Source: Bagarius yarrelli
Lineage: Eukaryota > Chordata > Actinopteri > Siluriformes > Sisoridae
DNA length: 64,000 bases
Assembly: GCA_005784505.1 (NCBI GenBank)
Contig: VCAZ01000069.1
Location: forward strand, 1,631,896 to 1,695,895
Reading direction: 5' to 3'
The notes under the pieces are model-generated. The model was not told the origin of the DNA, did no database searches, and worked only from the letters and a program-made list of their open reading frames with translations. A program made the position numbers and the translations under genes. Of the stretch, positions 23,970-35,179 are shown piece after piece (within the stretch, counting starts at the first letter, position 1; each line of letters begins with the position of its first letter).

Positions 23970-24770
23970 TCTTTTGTATCTAGAAATCAAATTCTGTAGT
24001 AAGAGCAGGGAACATGTCGAGGAAAACCTGGAGAGGTGGAGGTTTGCTCTGGAGAGAAGAGAAATGAAAGTCAGTCGTAGCAAGACAGAGTACATGTGTT
24101 TGAACGAAAGGGAGGGAAGTGGAACAGTGAGATTACAGGGTAAAGGGGTAAAGAAGGTACAGGAGTTAAAGTACTTGGGGGTCGACAGTCTAGAGCAATG
24201 AAGAGTGTGTAAAAGAGGTAAAGAAGCGAGTACAGGCAGGTTGGAATGGGTGGAGAAACGTGTCAGGAGTGATGTGTGACAAGAGAACATCAGCTGGAAT
24301 TAAAGAGAAGGTGTACAAGACAGTGTTAAGACCAGCTATGATGTATGGTTTAGAGACAGTGGTGCTGAGGAAGAGACAGGTGGCAGAGCTGGAAGTAGCA
24401 GAGCTGAAGATCTTGAGGTTTTCTTGAAGAGTGAGGAGGTTGGACAGGATTAGGAACGAGTTCATCAGGGGGACAGATCATGTTAGATGTTTTGGGGAGA
24501 AAGTCAGGGAAACACAGATTAAGGTGGTTTGGACATGTACAGAGGAGGCATAGCGAATATATTGGTAGGAGGATGTTAGAAATGAAGCTACCAGGTAGAA
24601 GGCAAAGTGGAAGACCAAAGTGGAGGTATATGGGTGCGATAAACAAGGACATAAAGTTAGTAGGTGTGAGTGAAGAGGATGCAGAGAATAGGGTTAGTTG
24701 GAGACAGATGATTCGCTGTGGCGACCCCTAAAAGGGAACAGACGAAAGGAGAAGAAGATGATAAAGAAAT
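23970..24770 (+). pseudogene. RTE-like LINE fragment, copy A (best preserved)
   Basis: The plus strand encodes the C-terminal part of a non-LTR retrotransposon ORF. The first module (REHVEENLERW, MKVSRSKTEYMC) is at 23974-24201. A frameshifted middle part follows (YKTVLRPAMMYG-like at 24310-24350), then the terminal module (LRWFGHVQRR, LPGRRQSGRPKW, WRQMIRCGDP) at 24480-24731. The 3' end is GAAGAAGATGATAAAG-like. RT upstream of this is missing, as expected of 5' truncation. At least two frame disruptions make it dead. RTE-clade assignment is tentative. Confidence 0.7.
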
Positions 24771-24835
24771 CAAATAATCAAATGTAAACTCACACTGTAT
24801 AGTCTTCACCATATAAATTAAGTGCAAGTAATCAG

Positions 24836-25445
24836 TAACACTTTAGGATAATTGTCCGTTGTTAACAACTAACTATGTAGGAAGTAATTGTTAGTACTAC
24901 ATTAACACTTAAGTTAATACTGTTAACTTATATAAATGGGAGATAACTAATTTAGAACAAAGGTAGTTCCTTATTGGTTATATAATAATTACAAAAGAAA
25001 TATTGTCATTAAGAACTATGACCTATTAATAACCAATTAAAATATGTGAGTTTGTGCTAAAAGCAATAGAGTCAACGCAGTCAATGTCTTTATTAAGGAG
25101 ATCATTATTATCATCGATCTGAATGGAGCTAGTGAACTAATCCAATCATAAGATCGTCAGTATCATTTCCTTATAATTTACATTTTTTAACAAATAATTA
25201 TTAATATTATGTTTAAAATTGAAATAACTAGAAGACATATATCCCTTTATGCATTAGTAAGAGTCACAATTTCAATCTGTAGCCAAAGCGGGGAGGGGTT
25301 AGATATTATTATGATTATTAATTAACTGGTTATTAATTCGTCATAGTTCTCAAGTAGTTCTCAATGACTATTTTTAGTAATTATGGAATAACTCATTTGC
25401 TAAAATATTACTTTTGTTCTAATATAGGACTACCTATTAATTCCT
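24836..25445. mobile_element. Long inverted-repeat element (non-autonomous)
   Basis: The arm at 24945-25040 (TTAGAACAAAGGTAGTTCC to ATTAATAACCA) is complementary to 25322-25435 (TGGTTATTAAT to TTTGTTCTAATATAG) with scattered mismatches, leaving a central segment of about 280 bp. This structure is typical of MITE or foldback elements. The precise termini are not resolved because an S1 SINE abuts the right side. Confidence 0.5.
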
Positions 25446-25459
25446 GCCTATTGCGCTCC

Positions 25460-25622
25460 TCCAAAGCGACTAACATTTATCTATTTTTATACAACTGAGC
25501 AATTGGGGGGGGTTAAGGGCCTTGCTCAGGGGCCCAGCTGTAAACTTGGTGATGCTGGAAATCGGACCCCGATTTTCCAGTAAGCAGTCCAACACTTTAA
25601 CCACTGCAATGCCACTGTAATA
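25460..25622 (-). repeat. SINE family S1
   Basis: Reverse copy with a run of eight G. The head complement TTTAACCACTGCAATGCCAC is on the right, directly abutting LINE family L2 sequence. Confidence 0.75.
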
Positions 25623-25840
25623 CTTATGGTTAAATGCTAAACTGTGATCAACAAACAACATTTTGACATTCCCTGTTCAGCTGTCCAGGTGGCTCAAGGC
25701 TGTATAATGGTTCCCTCTGTAGGCTTGGACAGTAAATAGTGAATAGTGGGTCCAAGGTGTTTCTGACTAGTCTCTTTAAAGCACTTCATTACAATGGAGT
25801 AACCATTTCCCCCACTTATATCTTGCTGTTCTCTTACAGT
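25623..25840 (-). pseudogene. Non-LTR (L2/CR1/Rex1-like) RT fragment, copy 1
   Basis: On the minus strand a short RT tract is visible: IVMKCFKE from about 25790, then the motif reading LFVDHSLAFN at about 25660-25631 (the palm aspartate region). It matches 30960-31150 closely. Stops lie between the tracts. Confidence 0.6.
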
Positions 25841-26930
25841 TGAAACTAGTTTCGATTCCGAGAAAGCCTTGTACATGTGAGGAGATCTGCCACCAGGTTG
25901 GGGAGAATTTTAAATGTTTTCATTTTATAGAATGTAAAGAACTCAGGTTTGAAATGCCCAAAGAGTTTTTTTCACGGTCTATTAGATTGCATTCTATGGC
26001 AGGATTTGGTTTAAATACTGAGATAGCATTGAGTAAACATCCAAGTAAATAATTTTGATATTTTATTAAATGTGAATCTGCACTGTTAGGAAAGCAGGTA
26101 ATGAAACCTTGACTTAACTTTTAGAAATTTGATCTGGTTGTGTGGCAATTTGGTTAGAGAGGAAAAAAAATTTAGCCACATTTGGGGGTGGGGGTGGTCG
26201 GCTGAGTTATTTGTACAAAGTACTTGCAGTTGCTGTGATCTTGACCTCAAACACCAAGAAATGTTTAAGATTTATACAGTGGTGCAGTTCCGAGAACTAA
26301 CAATTACTGAGAAAATAAAATCATCCTTAGGTTAAACAGTGTCTTGTTATGGGACATCCGAGTCTCAGGAAAAATATTTGATGTTTTTATTTCATGTGGA
26401 AACAAAGATAGATTTGTGAAAAGAACATACACAGTGTTTCTAACTAAAATTCTAAATTAAAATTGAATTCCTCCTTTTTTAAATGTCTATTTTACCTGTC
26501 CTTGTTTGCCATGTAAATTCTTTCAATTCTAGCAAGAGACCCACTAAAACTATAACTAGAGTTTTTAACAAAAAGTATTTTATTTATTTTTTTTATTATT
26601 GTTTTAAGTATTTAAAACAATATTTTTTTAATACATATAAAATTATTCATAAATTCTAATTATATTCGACTGTCTGTGCTTAGGCAGGTATAAGGAAACG
26701 GCCAAATAGAAAAACCAAATTGACAGTAAAACTAGAGAATAATATATGGATCTATATGAAACAAAAGGTGTAAAAACATTTGCAAATAAATTAATAAAGT
26801 AAAGTAGCAACATGGTGTAGTGTTGAAAGGAAAAAGGTAAGTCAGTATAAATAAATAAATTAATAAAAATTACATTTATGTGTCTCTGTAAAGTGAAAAT
26901 ATACAGTATAAGTGCAAATTGCACTATGAT
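25841..26930. other. No gene seen
   Basis: AT-rich, with a G-run near 26184-26196. Frames here have no domain pattern. Confidence 0.45.
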
Positions 26931-27069
26931 TGTAATGACGAAGACTTGGTAGGATCCATCATGCAGGTAATAGATTTATTAAAGTTGAGCTACATCTTAA
27001 ATAATGCGCCAAACAGGAAGTGCTTAAACTCAGGCGATGGCGCCCTCTGGTGGTGGGAGGGCAGAGACA
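26931..27069 (-). repeat. 3' LTR-like repeat of the gypsy element, internally deleted
   Basis: Begins TGTAATGACGAAGACTTGGT (plus-strand reading), as does the 5' repeat at 30145. The match continues to ATAGATTTATT and resumes at TAATGCGCCAAACAGGAAGT. About 200 bp present in the other copy are missing between these blocks. Confidence 0.6.
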
Positions 27070-27084
27070 TTACCATATCCCCTC

Positions 27085-27609
27085 TTCTACGAACGCCTCC
27101 AGCAGTTAGCAGTTTTCATAGCAGATGGCAGACCTTTGAGAGGGATCAAGCGACAGGCTTTGGAGAAACGGTCAACCATGGTAGGTATGGCAGCATGTCC
27201 ATGAGAACACGGGAGGTCTGTGGTCAGGAAGATGTCTAGGGGTCTCGGCTTTTGCATAGACCCCGCAGGCTTTTACATGATTCTCTACGTCCACCCAGCA
27301 TTTGGGCCACCAGTATGTGTTTTCCACAAGTTCTTGGGTGTGCCTGATCCCTGGGTGACCAGAACTGAGGGAAGCGTGAATCCAGGTTAAGAGTCTATAG
27401 CATAGCACATTGTCGTGTGCGGAAACAATCTCACTGTTTATATCCCACTGAATGGGACCCTGTATCACTTGTGGTTTTAATATAGGCTGAGAGCATTGAG
27501 TTTGTTCCGGGGGATCATGTCTCCGAGACAGGGCGTCTGCTTTACAGTTCTTGGTGCAGGGGTGATAGGTGACAGAAAATCGAAATCGTGTACAGAACAT
27601 GCCTACCAA
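27085..27609 (-). pseudogene. Gypsy integrase, N-terminal zinc domain and start of catalytic core
   Basis: The H-H part is SSGHPGIRHTQELV. The C-C part reads ACGVYAK, where the second cysteine appears lost. After about 27172 the core continues in another frame with VDRFSKACRLIPLKGLP, then stops at about 27085 next to the polypurine-like tract. The remaining catalytic residues and any chromodomain are deleted. Confidence 0.7.
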
Positions 27610-28160
27610 GCTTGCCTTGAGTTAAGGCATTTGGCTGATTTGAGGTATTTCAGATTCTTGTGGTCTGTGAGTACTAGAAAAGGATGGGTGCTCCCCTCCA
27701 GCCAGTGTCTCCACTCAGATAACGCCTTCTTTATGGCGAGAAGCTTCTTGTTTCCCACATCATATTTCAGTTCTGCCACCATGAGTTTTCGTGAATGGAA
27801 GGCACATGGATGTAGTTTGGGTGGTGTACCATGATGTTGTGAGAGGACTGCCCCCAACCCGCAGTCAAAAGCGTCTACCTCAACCACAAAGGATAAAGAA
27901 GGATCTGAGTGTTGCCGGATGGGAGCTGTAGTAAACTTTTGCTTGAGTAAAGAAAAAGCTTTATCCGCTGCTTCCGTCCACCGCATCTTGGCAGGTTTGC
28001 CCTTAAGAGAAGAGGTAAGTGGTGCTGAGATTGTGCTATAATTACAGATGAATCGCTGATAGAAGTTTGCAAACCCCAATAACCTTTGAAGTTTCTTGAT
28101 AGTTATAGGGAGGGGCCAGTCGGTCACAGCTTTGACCTTTTTCTGACCTTGGTGACCCAT
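27603..28160 (-). pseudogene. Gypsy RNase H domain
   Basis: The frame starts with the RT thumb/connection (LLGFANFYQRFI), then the RNase H side with VDAFDCGLGAVLSQ, AELKYDVGNKKLLAI and TDHKNLKYL. The aspartate of VDAFD and the acidic residue of NKKLLAI-type boxes can be compared with the family. The usual glutamate in the second box is replaced by lysine here, so activity is doubtful. Confidence 0.75.
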
Positions 28161-28787
28161 TGTGGACTAATGTGGTAACCAAGAAACATGGCCTGTCACG
28201 AAACTCACACTTTTCCAACTTAACATACAACTTGTTATCCAACAGTCTTTGCAAAACAGAGCAAACATAAACCCCATGTTGTGAGTAGGTACGAGTAAAT
28301 AAGGATATCATCGTTGTATGCTATGACATAGATTGAGGAGGTCACAAAACACATTGTTGATAAAAGCTTGGAACACAGCTGGGGCATTGGACAGTCCGTA
28401 TGCTATGACTAAATACTCATAATGCCCCTTGGTGGTGATGAAGGCGGTCTTCCACTTGTCACCCTCTTGAATGCGGATGAGGTTATACTCACTGTGAAGA
28501 CTGAGTTTAGTAAAGAATCTGGCTTCATGTAACTGTTTCAAAGCCACTGGGACTAATGGGAGAGGGTAACGATATTTGACGGTAACATTGTTTAATCCCC
28601 GATAAATGATGCAGGGGCATAAGCTGCCATCCTTTTTTTCCACAAAGAAGAAACCTGAGGCCGCTGGAAAAGTGGAAGGACTAATAAAACTGTTGCTCAG
28701 GGCTTTGTCCAGGCACTCGTCCAGTGCTAGGGTCTCAGGTTGTGATAGCGGGTAGATTCTACTCCGAGGGGGTAGTGATTTACCCAA
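28042..28787 (-). pseudogene. Gypsy reverse transcriptase, frameshifted
   Basis: The first part, 28787-28308, has the FFVEKKDGSL and GLSNAPAVFQ landmarks of Ty3/gypsy RT. The catalytic box is in a different frame near 28310-28330 and reads YNDD. The rest continues in yet another frame from 28311 (LYVKLEKCEF). The two frame changes around the active site and a cysteine where RDYRGLN-type enzymes have arginine show that it is not functional. Confidence 0.75.
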
Positions 28788-28827
28788 TAAGTCTATGGCG
28801 CAGTCTTCCAGGCGATGAGGTGGCAGT

Positions 28828-29472
28828 TCAGTGGCTCTGACTTGCTAAACACCGCATATTGTGATATTTCTTGGGGACCTTAGAGACGTACATGCTGACA
28901 GATCCTCCCACCTGAACCTGATGATATGACATGGAACTCACAGGGTGAAGACAGTTCTCATGACAAAAGGTGGACCACTGAGTAATGTCCTTATCTGCCC
29001 AGGAAATAGTTGGGTTGTGTGTCTGCAGCCAGGGGAACCCCAGATTTTGAAGTGAGATGTTTTCTGAATAAAGAGTTCCTATACGAAGCGTATTAGGAGT
29101 GGTGCGATGTGTGATTCCAGACCCTACAGCTTGACCATCGATAGCTAAAATGCGGAGTGCTGGGAGAAATTGCACAGTGGGGATTTTAAGACGCTTTACG
29201 ATGTATGAGTCAATCAGGTTTAGGGCTGCACCCGAGTCCACTAGTTCTGGAAAGACATAAGGAGTGGAATTAATACACAATTTGGCGGGCACGGTGAAAC
29301 ACATAACAGAGGTGACAGAGAACACAGGCAGACTTACTTTGTGGAAAGATGAAGCCGCCATTTTAGGACAGAATTTGCTGAAATGGTTGGGGCCCCCACA
29401 ATTGAAACATAATTTGTCCTGGTAACGGCCCTGTCGTTCTTGTGGTGATAGTCTGGAAACACCCAACTGCAT
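28828..29472 (-). pseudogene. Gypsy nucleocapsid zinc knuckle and aspartic protease
   Basis: This 214-codon frame begins with a CCHC knuckle (CFNCGGPNHFSKFC, about residues 22-35). The protease active-site triad follows in VDSGAALNLID, then the characteristic LRILAIDGQ stretch. The knuckle binds the element RNA and the protease would cut the polyprotein. The frame is intact over this part but out of phase with RT. Confidence 0.75.
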
Positions 29473-30176
29473 AGGCTCTGTATCCTCTCGTTATGTGCCC
29501 CTTGCAGGGACGGTGCATTTCCGTCCCTTAAAGCGGGGCTGTTACGGAGCAAATTGTCCAGCCATACGGCTGTAGCCACATACTCAGAGAAAGAACCAGA
29601 GTTATCCCGACACATAAGTTCTGCCTGAAGGCGAGTGTTTAGTCCATTTCGGAATGTCGCTTTCAATGACACATCATTCCAGCCGCTCTTTGCGCATAAT
29701 GTGTGGAACTGAATAGCATGACTCCCCTGATGCAGCCTCAGAAGTTGAGTGGAAATCTCCAGACCCCCTGCTGGATATTTGAACACCTTCCGAATCTGAG
29801 CCAGAAAATAATCCACAGAAGCTTGAATTTGGGGATCTAAATCCCACACCGCTGTTGCCCAGTCTAGCTCCTTCCCGGTGAGCAGAGACAAAATGAAAGC
29901 GCATTTCTTACTTTCTGTTGCAAACGGCGTAAAAAACCTCGGCAGTGTTCCAGTGTTCAGTTGAACTTGTCTGGAAGAAAAACGAAATGTTGGTAGAGAT
30001 GGGACTGGGCGATGGCATCGTGGCTGATGGCTGGGCTTGGAGCATGGCGAGTTGCTCCTGAAATGCCTGCAGAATCGTGCGTGGTAATCCACTGTAGCCT
30101 GTAGACGAGCTAATCCCGCTGGATTCGGCGTAGGCGAAGTATTCTGTAATGACGAAGGCTTGGTAGAATCCATCAT
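29334..30176 (-). pseudogene. Gypsy gag
   Basis: This is an open frame of about 280 codons starting at the double methionine MMDSTKPSSL, whose first ten codons lie in the terminal repeat. The middle has the gag-type tract FHTLCAKSGWNDVSLKATF and FRNGL. Another part overlaps the next frame at 29472, where the nucleocapsid follows. Capsid assembly is the family role. The switch of frame shows a break between capsid and nucleocapsid. Confidence 0.65.
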
Positions 30177-30464
30177 GCAGATAGTAGCTTTATTTAAGTT
30201 GGAAACACAGTTTAATATCGAGGTCACAAAACGGGCTAAAGTTGATACACCGTAATCGCCAGAAAAACAAACAAATCCAAAACATAAAGCAAATAAACGT
30301 AGTCAGTAAACAGGAAAAGATCAGAAACCAGAATAGCAGAACACAGATAGTAACACTCGGTATGTCGCATGGCAAACAATACTTCGCAACATGTTAGCAC
30401 AGAGCTAATCTTAATTAATGCGCCAAACAGGAAGTGAACGCGGAAGCGCTAAACTCTGACTGCA
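30145..30464 (-). repeat. 5' LTR-like repeat of the gypsy element
   Basis: Starts TGTAATGACGAAGGCTTGGT and ends about TGACTGCA (plus-strand reading). It includes AATAAA on the minus strand near 30190 and, unusually, the gag start codons at 30176 and 30173. Confidence 0.55.
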
Positions 30465-30537
30465 CCACCCCCAGTAGAGTACCTGTCCTTCTGTGTGCTG
30501 TTTCTGTCACAGGCTGTATCCAGAGAGACCTACGTTT

Positions 30538-30680
30538 ATCTTTTTTTTTTTCACAACTGAGCAATCAGGGGTTAGGGGCCTTGCTCAGGGGTCCAACTTG
30601 GTGGTGCTGGAAATCAAGCCATGATCTTCCATTTAGCAATCCAACACTTAAACCACTGCAATACCACTGTAATAGTTATG
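30538..30680 (-). repeat. SINE family S1
   Basis: Reverse copy. The left side has lost most of the tail at a T-run. The head complement AAACCACTGCAATACCACTG is on the right. Confidence 0.7.
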
Positions 30681-30699
30681 GTCAGGTAATACTTTTGTT

Positions 30700-31260
30700 T
30701 TTAATGATGCAGATGTAAAATGTCTTTAGCACCTGAGAGAACAGTCTGAAGTCCTGTAGGTGTAGGAGTTGTTAAAGTTGACCATCATGTTGATGCCAGA
30801 GCCTGTCTGATATGAACACTCAGATACCAGAAAGTGTCTCTTCATTAAAGTTTTCTTGAACGTGGATGGTGTATCAGTGAATGGGTGCTGTAATCCACTA
30901 CCATATCCTTTTGTCTTGCTGATGTTTAAGAGTAGGTTGTTTTCCTGGAGGTGAGTAGGACAGAATTCTGATATTAAATGCTGAATTGTGGTCAACAAAC
31001 AACATTTTGACATAACTCCCTGTTTAGCTGTCTAGGTGGCTCAAGGCTGTATAATGGTTCCCTCTACAGATGGGTTGGACTAGCCTCCTCAAAGCACTTA
31101 ATTGCAAGTTGAGGTCAGGGCTACTGCCGTAATGGACTATGTCATGTGGGGATTATAGTCTGTTTCAAAAAGAGGTTCAATATGTTGGTGAAAACTGGTG
31201 CAAGTTGATTAGTGCAAGCTTTCCGGACTGTCTGGTCCTGTGGCACTCCTGGTATTCACT
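30700..31260 (-). pseudogene. Non-LTR (L2/CR1/Rex1-like) RT fragment, copy 2
   Basis: Minus strand: an ACTNQLAPVFTNILNLFLKQ tract at about 31220-31160, then IKCFEE near 31110, the palm region near 31000 (frameshifted), and ENNLLLNISKTK near 30940. This is the expected RT order from fingers to palm. Decayed frames show it is dead. It shares over 100 bp with copy 1 at 25623-25840. Confidence 0.65.
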
Positions 31261-31264
31261 CTTT

Positions 31265-32782
31265 TTTTTTTGTTGTTGTCTTTATTTTAGGAATTCCCAG
31301 GTATAAGAATAGTTGTTAATTGACTGTGCAAACAATGTTTGTTGAATACTATTAGTATACCAATATATAGTTATAGTACAAATTCAGAACAGAATGACTG
31401 CAGTTCATGTTAAGATTTCACCCTTATATAGCCCAGTCCAGGCAACACCCAGCCAATTAAAAAAAGCTTTTAATTGCCAAGCAGGTCAACTCTTTAATTC
31501 GTCTTGTTGAAAAATTTTTTGCCAGTGACATCTTAAATATCAACTAGTAATGAGTCCTGAATTTTCATTTTTTAAAATATTCGAACCATATTTTCTTTTG
31601 CCCACATTACTTCTTTGTGACAAGTCACAAAGCGTATCCCTTGCATGCCAGAAGCTGTTGCTCTTGGCTCCTTTTTTGTGCACTCCCTTTGGCTTTGGTG
31701 AGAATAGAGCTGCATATTGACGTCATTGCCGCCCCTGACGACTGCTTTTTTCCCTGTCCAAATCATTATATATAACAGATTGCTGCGATACTAAAAATTT
31801 AGAAACATAAACCATGTTCAGACTTAAATTTGATGCAAATGATCCCTCTTTTTCAGCATATACTAGCACCTATGTTAACACAAAGTAATCAATCACAAGC
31901 TAAGACTTGATCACATTTTGACACACATTTATATTTTCTTGTTGAATAAATTTCTAGTTGTTCCTATATTTTTAACCTATTGAAATCGAGCTATTAAGCT
32001 AAGCAAAATAAGTCAGTGTTAGAACCTGTTTTCTATTTCCACTCATAAAAACCTTTTTGTTAAACATATTTCTTACTAATTAACAGCACATTCAGTTCTG
32101 AGGAATATGACTAGACTGAGATAAGCTGACAGGAATTCTTTAGTAAGTCAAATAAGCATGCCATGCAACCGTGGTAAAGTGAAAAGGTACAATACATTAA
32201 ATATTGACGTCCAAAAAAAAAAAGTTTCACTTTGGTCAGTCAATAACTAGAAACTACGAAATAAGAAAAGAAGAAATAGTGTACTTTTTGGACAAATTCC
32301 ATACAAAGGCTTTCACTGTGTAGCCGTCTTTAGCAGCAGTGACTGGCCTCAAATAAGACTCTGAACAGAAGTAAGGCATCAAAAGATTACACAGGTTAAG
32401 AGAGCGAAAGTGGTCAGGGTTACTGTTATGTCAGAGGAAGCATATGTAGCTTGAAAGACATAGAAAGCAGAAGGCAAAAAAACCTTTAAATATTAGATGA
32501 TATTAGTGGTTACATAATTTAGGTTAGGGATAATGTACACGAGTGCAAGAATAGCAATGTCTAAATAACCAAGAGCCAGAAAAAGACATAAAGGCGTTAA
32601 GGAACATAGATCTACTGTAAACACAACGTAGTGAACATGGGAGTGTGGAAGGTAAGCAACATCCCAACATCCTGGTGCACCAAAACACTATGACCCCGAA
32701 TCCTCCTGATCTGCTCCTTCAAAGCAGAAAAAAAAGCATTTTTTCTCTACTGCAGTGCAATACCATCAAATGCTATGAATAT
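31265..32782. other. No gene seen
   Basis: AT-rich unique-looking sequence with T-run 31261-31270 and A-run 32213-32223. Nothing supports an exon. Confidence 0.45.
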
Positions 32783-34620
32783 AATACTGTGCAAAAGTAT
32801 TTGCACATGCTTAAAGCATTAAAGCAATGCTTTAAAGTAAGAATGATTAAATTAATTAATTAATTAATTTACAAAATGCAAGGTAAGCAAACAGAAAAAA
32901 ACTAAATCAATATTTGGTGTGATTCTTTGGCTTCTAATTAGCTTACATTTTTACTTGCCCAAGTCAAAATCTGAATAATCAATTATAACATTCAAATTAG
33001 CGTCTTACCAATCCAATCAAAATATTTCTAATTTTGCCTCATTGGGGGCAAGTCAGAACATACCAACTAGATTCTAACTTCTTGATTGGGAGGGCAACTT
33101 ATGGCTACCTCTACTGCATGCTGATCCCATTGTATACAATTGACTGTACATAGAGCTGCCTCATCCAGACCAGTCCTCAGGTCAGCTTGAAAAAAAAAGA
33201 TCAGAGGACTATGAGGGTTTTTAAATAATCCCACCCAAAAGCCTTTTACTTCTACGAGTACAGGCTTGACACTGACTGTTCTTTGGAGGCTCAACTTTCT
33301 CAGACTGTGTTTGAAGTGCAGCAGCTAATACATTCTCATATCTTGACAGGCATTAGTGTTACATTTGTACTATTTATTCAGTTGCTGTACTGTAACTTAA
33401 CTTTTCCGATTCTCTTTCTAGCCTGGCGCTGCCTCTGCCTTTAGCATTGTTCCAAAGGCTACCGCTAACATTTACTTTAAATGAACCCTGCACAAGCACA
33501 TCGGTAATAAAGTATATTTCGGCCAAAAAACAAGTGCGGCACTTGGATGTGACAGTGGGTTACACAAGCATGCGTCCAGAACTAAGAACTGCATTATGTG
33601 TTACTGCATTACCACTACTAATTGCCCAACTATTTATGTATTAGCCAACCCTTATATAATAAGCTAGAACCGACGCTGGCAGGTGTTATTAATGATCAGT
33701 TTCATATGTAGGATGAAATAAACTCATTAAGTGAAAAAGAAAACAGCTGTGTAGAAGACTTTACTAGGTAAAAGAAAACAGCAAGACCTTGCTAATAAGG
33801 TGAGGTTTTGGAAGACACTTTCAGGTCACTGGTCATACACTATGGCATAACAGAGCAGGCAAAAAAAAAACAAAAAACCACTGCATTAGAAAGATCTCTT
33901 TCTGTGTAATGAATCCCAGATGTGCTGTTTATAATATTTTAAAGAAGTACAATGGCCAGTGATAAGAACAAAAGATGCAGTGGTTGTCCAAGAAATCTCA
34001 ATGCTGCAGATACAAGACACATAATGCTCACCTCCTTTCGACATCAGTGCAGTGCCATCAGCAAAAAACTAGCAGAAAACAGTGCGATGTAAGTACATGC
34101 ATCTACTGTGCTAAAAAGGTTGGTCAGAAATGGTCTGCGTGGAAGAATTGTGATCGAAAAGCCATACATCCGACATGGAAACAAGGAAAAAGTGAAGCAT
34201 AGTAAAGATTCATTGCAAGTTTGGGGCTGGAAATAGACTTAGAGATTTGGTAAGGATTAATGTTGTCTTCAATGCTGAGAATTATTGATACAGATACTTA
34301 TCCATCACGCAATATCATCAAAGAGATATCCGATGACATCTTACTCAACAATGATCACAAACATACAGACAAAGTCATCAAGAGTTATTGTCATCACAGA
34401 AAAGAACAAGGAAGTCCCTCAAAAAGCTCAACATTATTAAATCAGTCTGGAATTACATGAAGTGAGAGACGGAAGAATTTGAGGCATGATAAGAGTAATG
34501 CGTCACTATCTTCTTGTTTTAGCCAGGATTCTGCATTTTGGAGAACTGAAGCTAGTTTACTCATCCAGAAATTTAGTATTCAACCTGGATGTAATAAATT
34601 AATAAAATAGTTGTCCTGTT
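32783..34620 (+). mobile_element. Decayed Tc1-like transposon (family T2)
   Basis: The left end has TACTGTGCAAAAGTATTTGC, and TCAATATTTGGTGTGATTCT follows. The transposase remnant is at 33950-34460. Its last part (NNDHKHTDKVIKSY, then NIIKSVWNYMK near 34430) corresponds to the second and third catalytic regions of Tc1 transposases. The expected glutamate in that last region reads as lysine. Stops are frequent, and the right terminal repeat is not found. DNA at 33040-33330 may be a separate insertion. Confidence 0.6.
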
Positions 34621-35179
34621 TCTGTAAGTATATTATTTTTCTTATCTAAGTAATATTTCTCAGATGAAAGAAGGCTATCCAAGTAATATCATCTGCATGA
34701 ACTTCAAACGATTGACTATAGTCGATAATCACACAAGTTCTTTTACTGCGACACATGATATAACAAAGAGGCTATCCAGAGGTCCTGTATAATCAGAGAC
34801 TTTTACTGCTACTACTAATGTACTCCTATACCAGCATTTCTTTGTTTTGTTTTTTTAGAATTGGCCGGAAAAATGTTAGAAATGAGCCACTGTTTAACAT
34901 TCGTTACACATTTATTAATCTAGTGTCTCTCATTTGGCTTGGCTAAAAAATAGAAGTGAGTTTGTAAAGCATAACGGATGTTTAGCACTAGCCAAAAATG
35001 TCCTTAGACATTGAAAGTGTGAGTTAAAAAACATCCGGCAGGGGGACGGTCGAGCATTAGTGTTTGCTTAGGGTGCAATACATTTTTATTTTTTAATTTT
35101 AAAGGGTGCCACGACTAAAAAAAAAGGTTGGGGAACACTGCCCCAAGGGATACTGGGACAAGTCTAGCAGTACTAGAAG
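34621..35179. other. No feature seen
   Basis: No supported frame or repeat. An A-run at 35118-35126 precedes sequence that may begin the next repeat. Confidence 0.4.

Larger units (their letters stand above)
26931..30464 (-). mobile_element. Ty3/gypsy-type LTR retrotransposon, degenerate
   Basis: The element reads right to left. The 5' LTR-like repeat is at 30145-30464, gag at 30176-29334, protease at 29472-28828, RT at 28787-28042, RNase H at 28160-27603, integrase at 27609-27085, and a deleted 3' LTR-like copy at 26931-27069. Order gag-PR-RT-RH-IN defines Ty3/gypsy. Multiple frameshifts and loss of most of the integrase core and everything downstream show it cannot move by itself. The polypurine-like GAAGAGGGGATATGG lies directly before the 3' repeat. 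No clear target duplication was found. Confidence 0.8.

Noticed and set aside
27496..27834. Plus-strand frames opposite the gypsy integrase and RNase H
   Set aside because: They are antisense shadows of recognised retrotransposon domains.
26931..30464. Possibility that the retroelement is an endogenous retrovirus with an envelope gene
   Set aside because: No envelope-like frame lies between the integrase and the 3' repeat. The domain order and RT type fit Ty3/gypsy, with the 3' part deleted.
30434..30718. Plus-strand open frame of 94 codons beside the gypsy element
   Set aside because: It runs through the LTR-like repeat and an S1 SINE and has no domain, so it is a chance frame.
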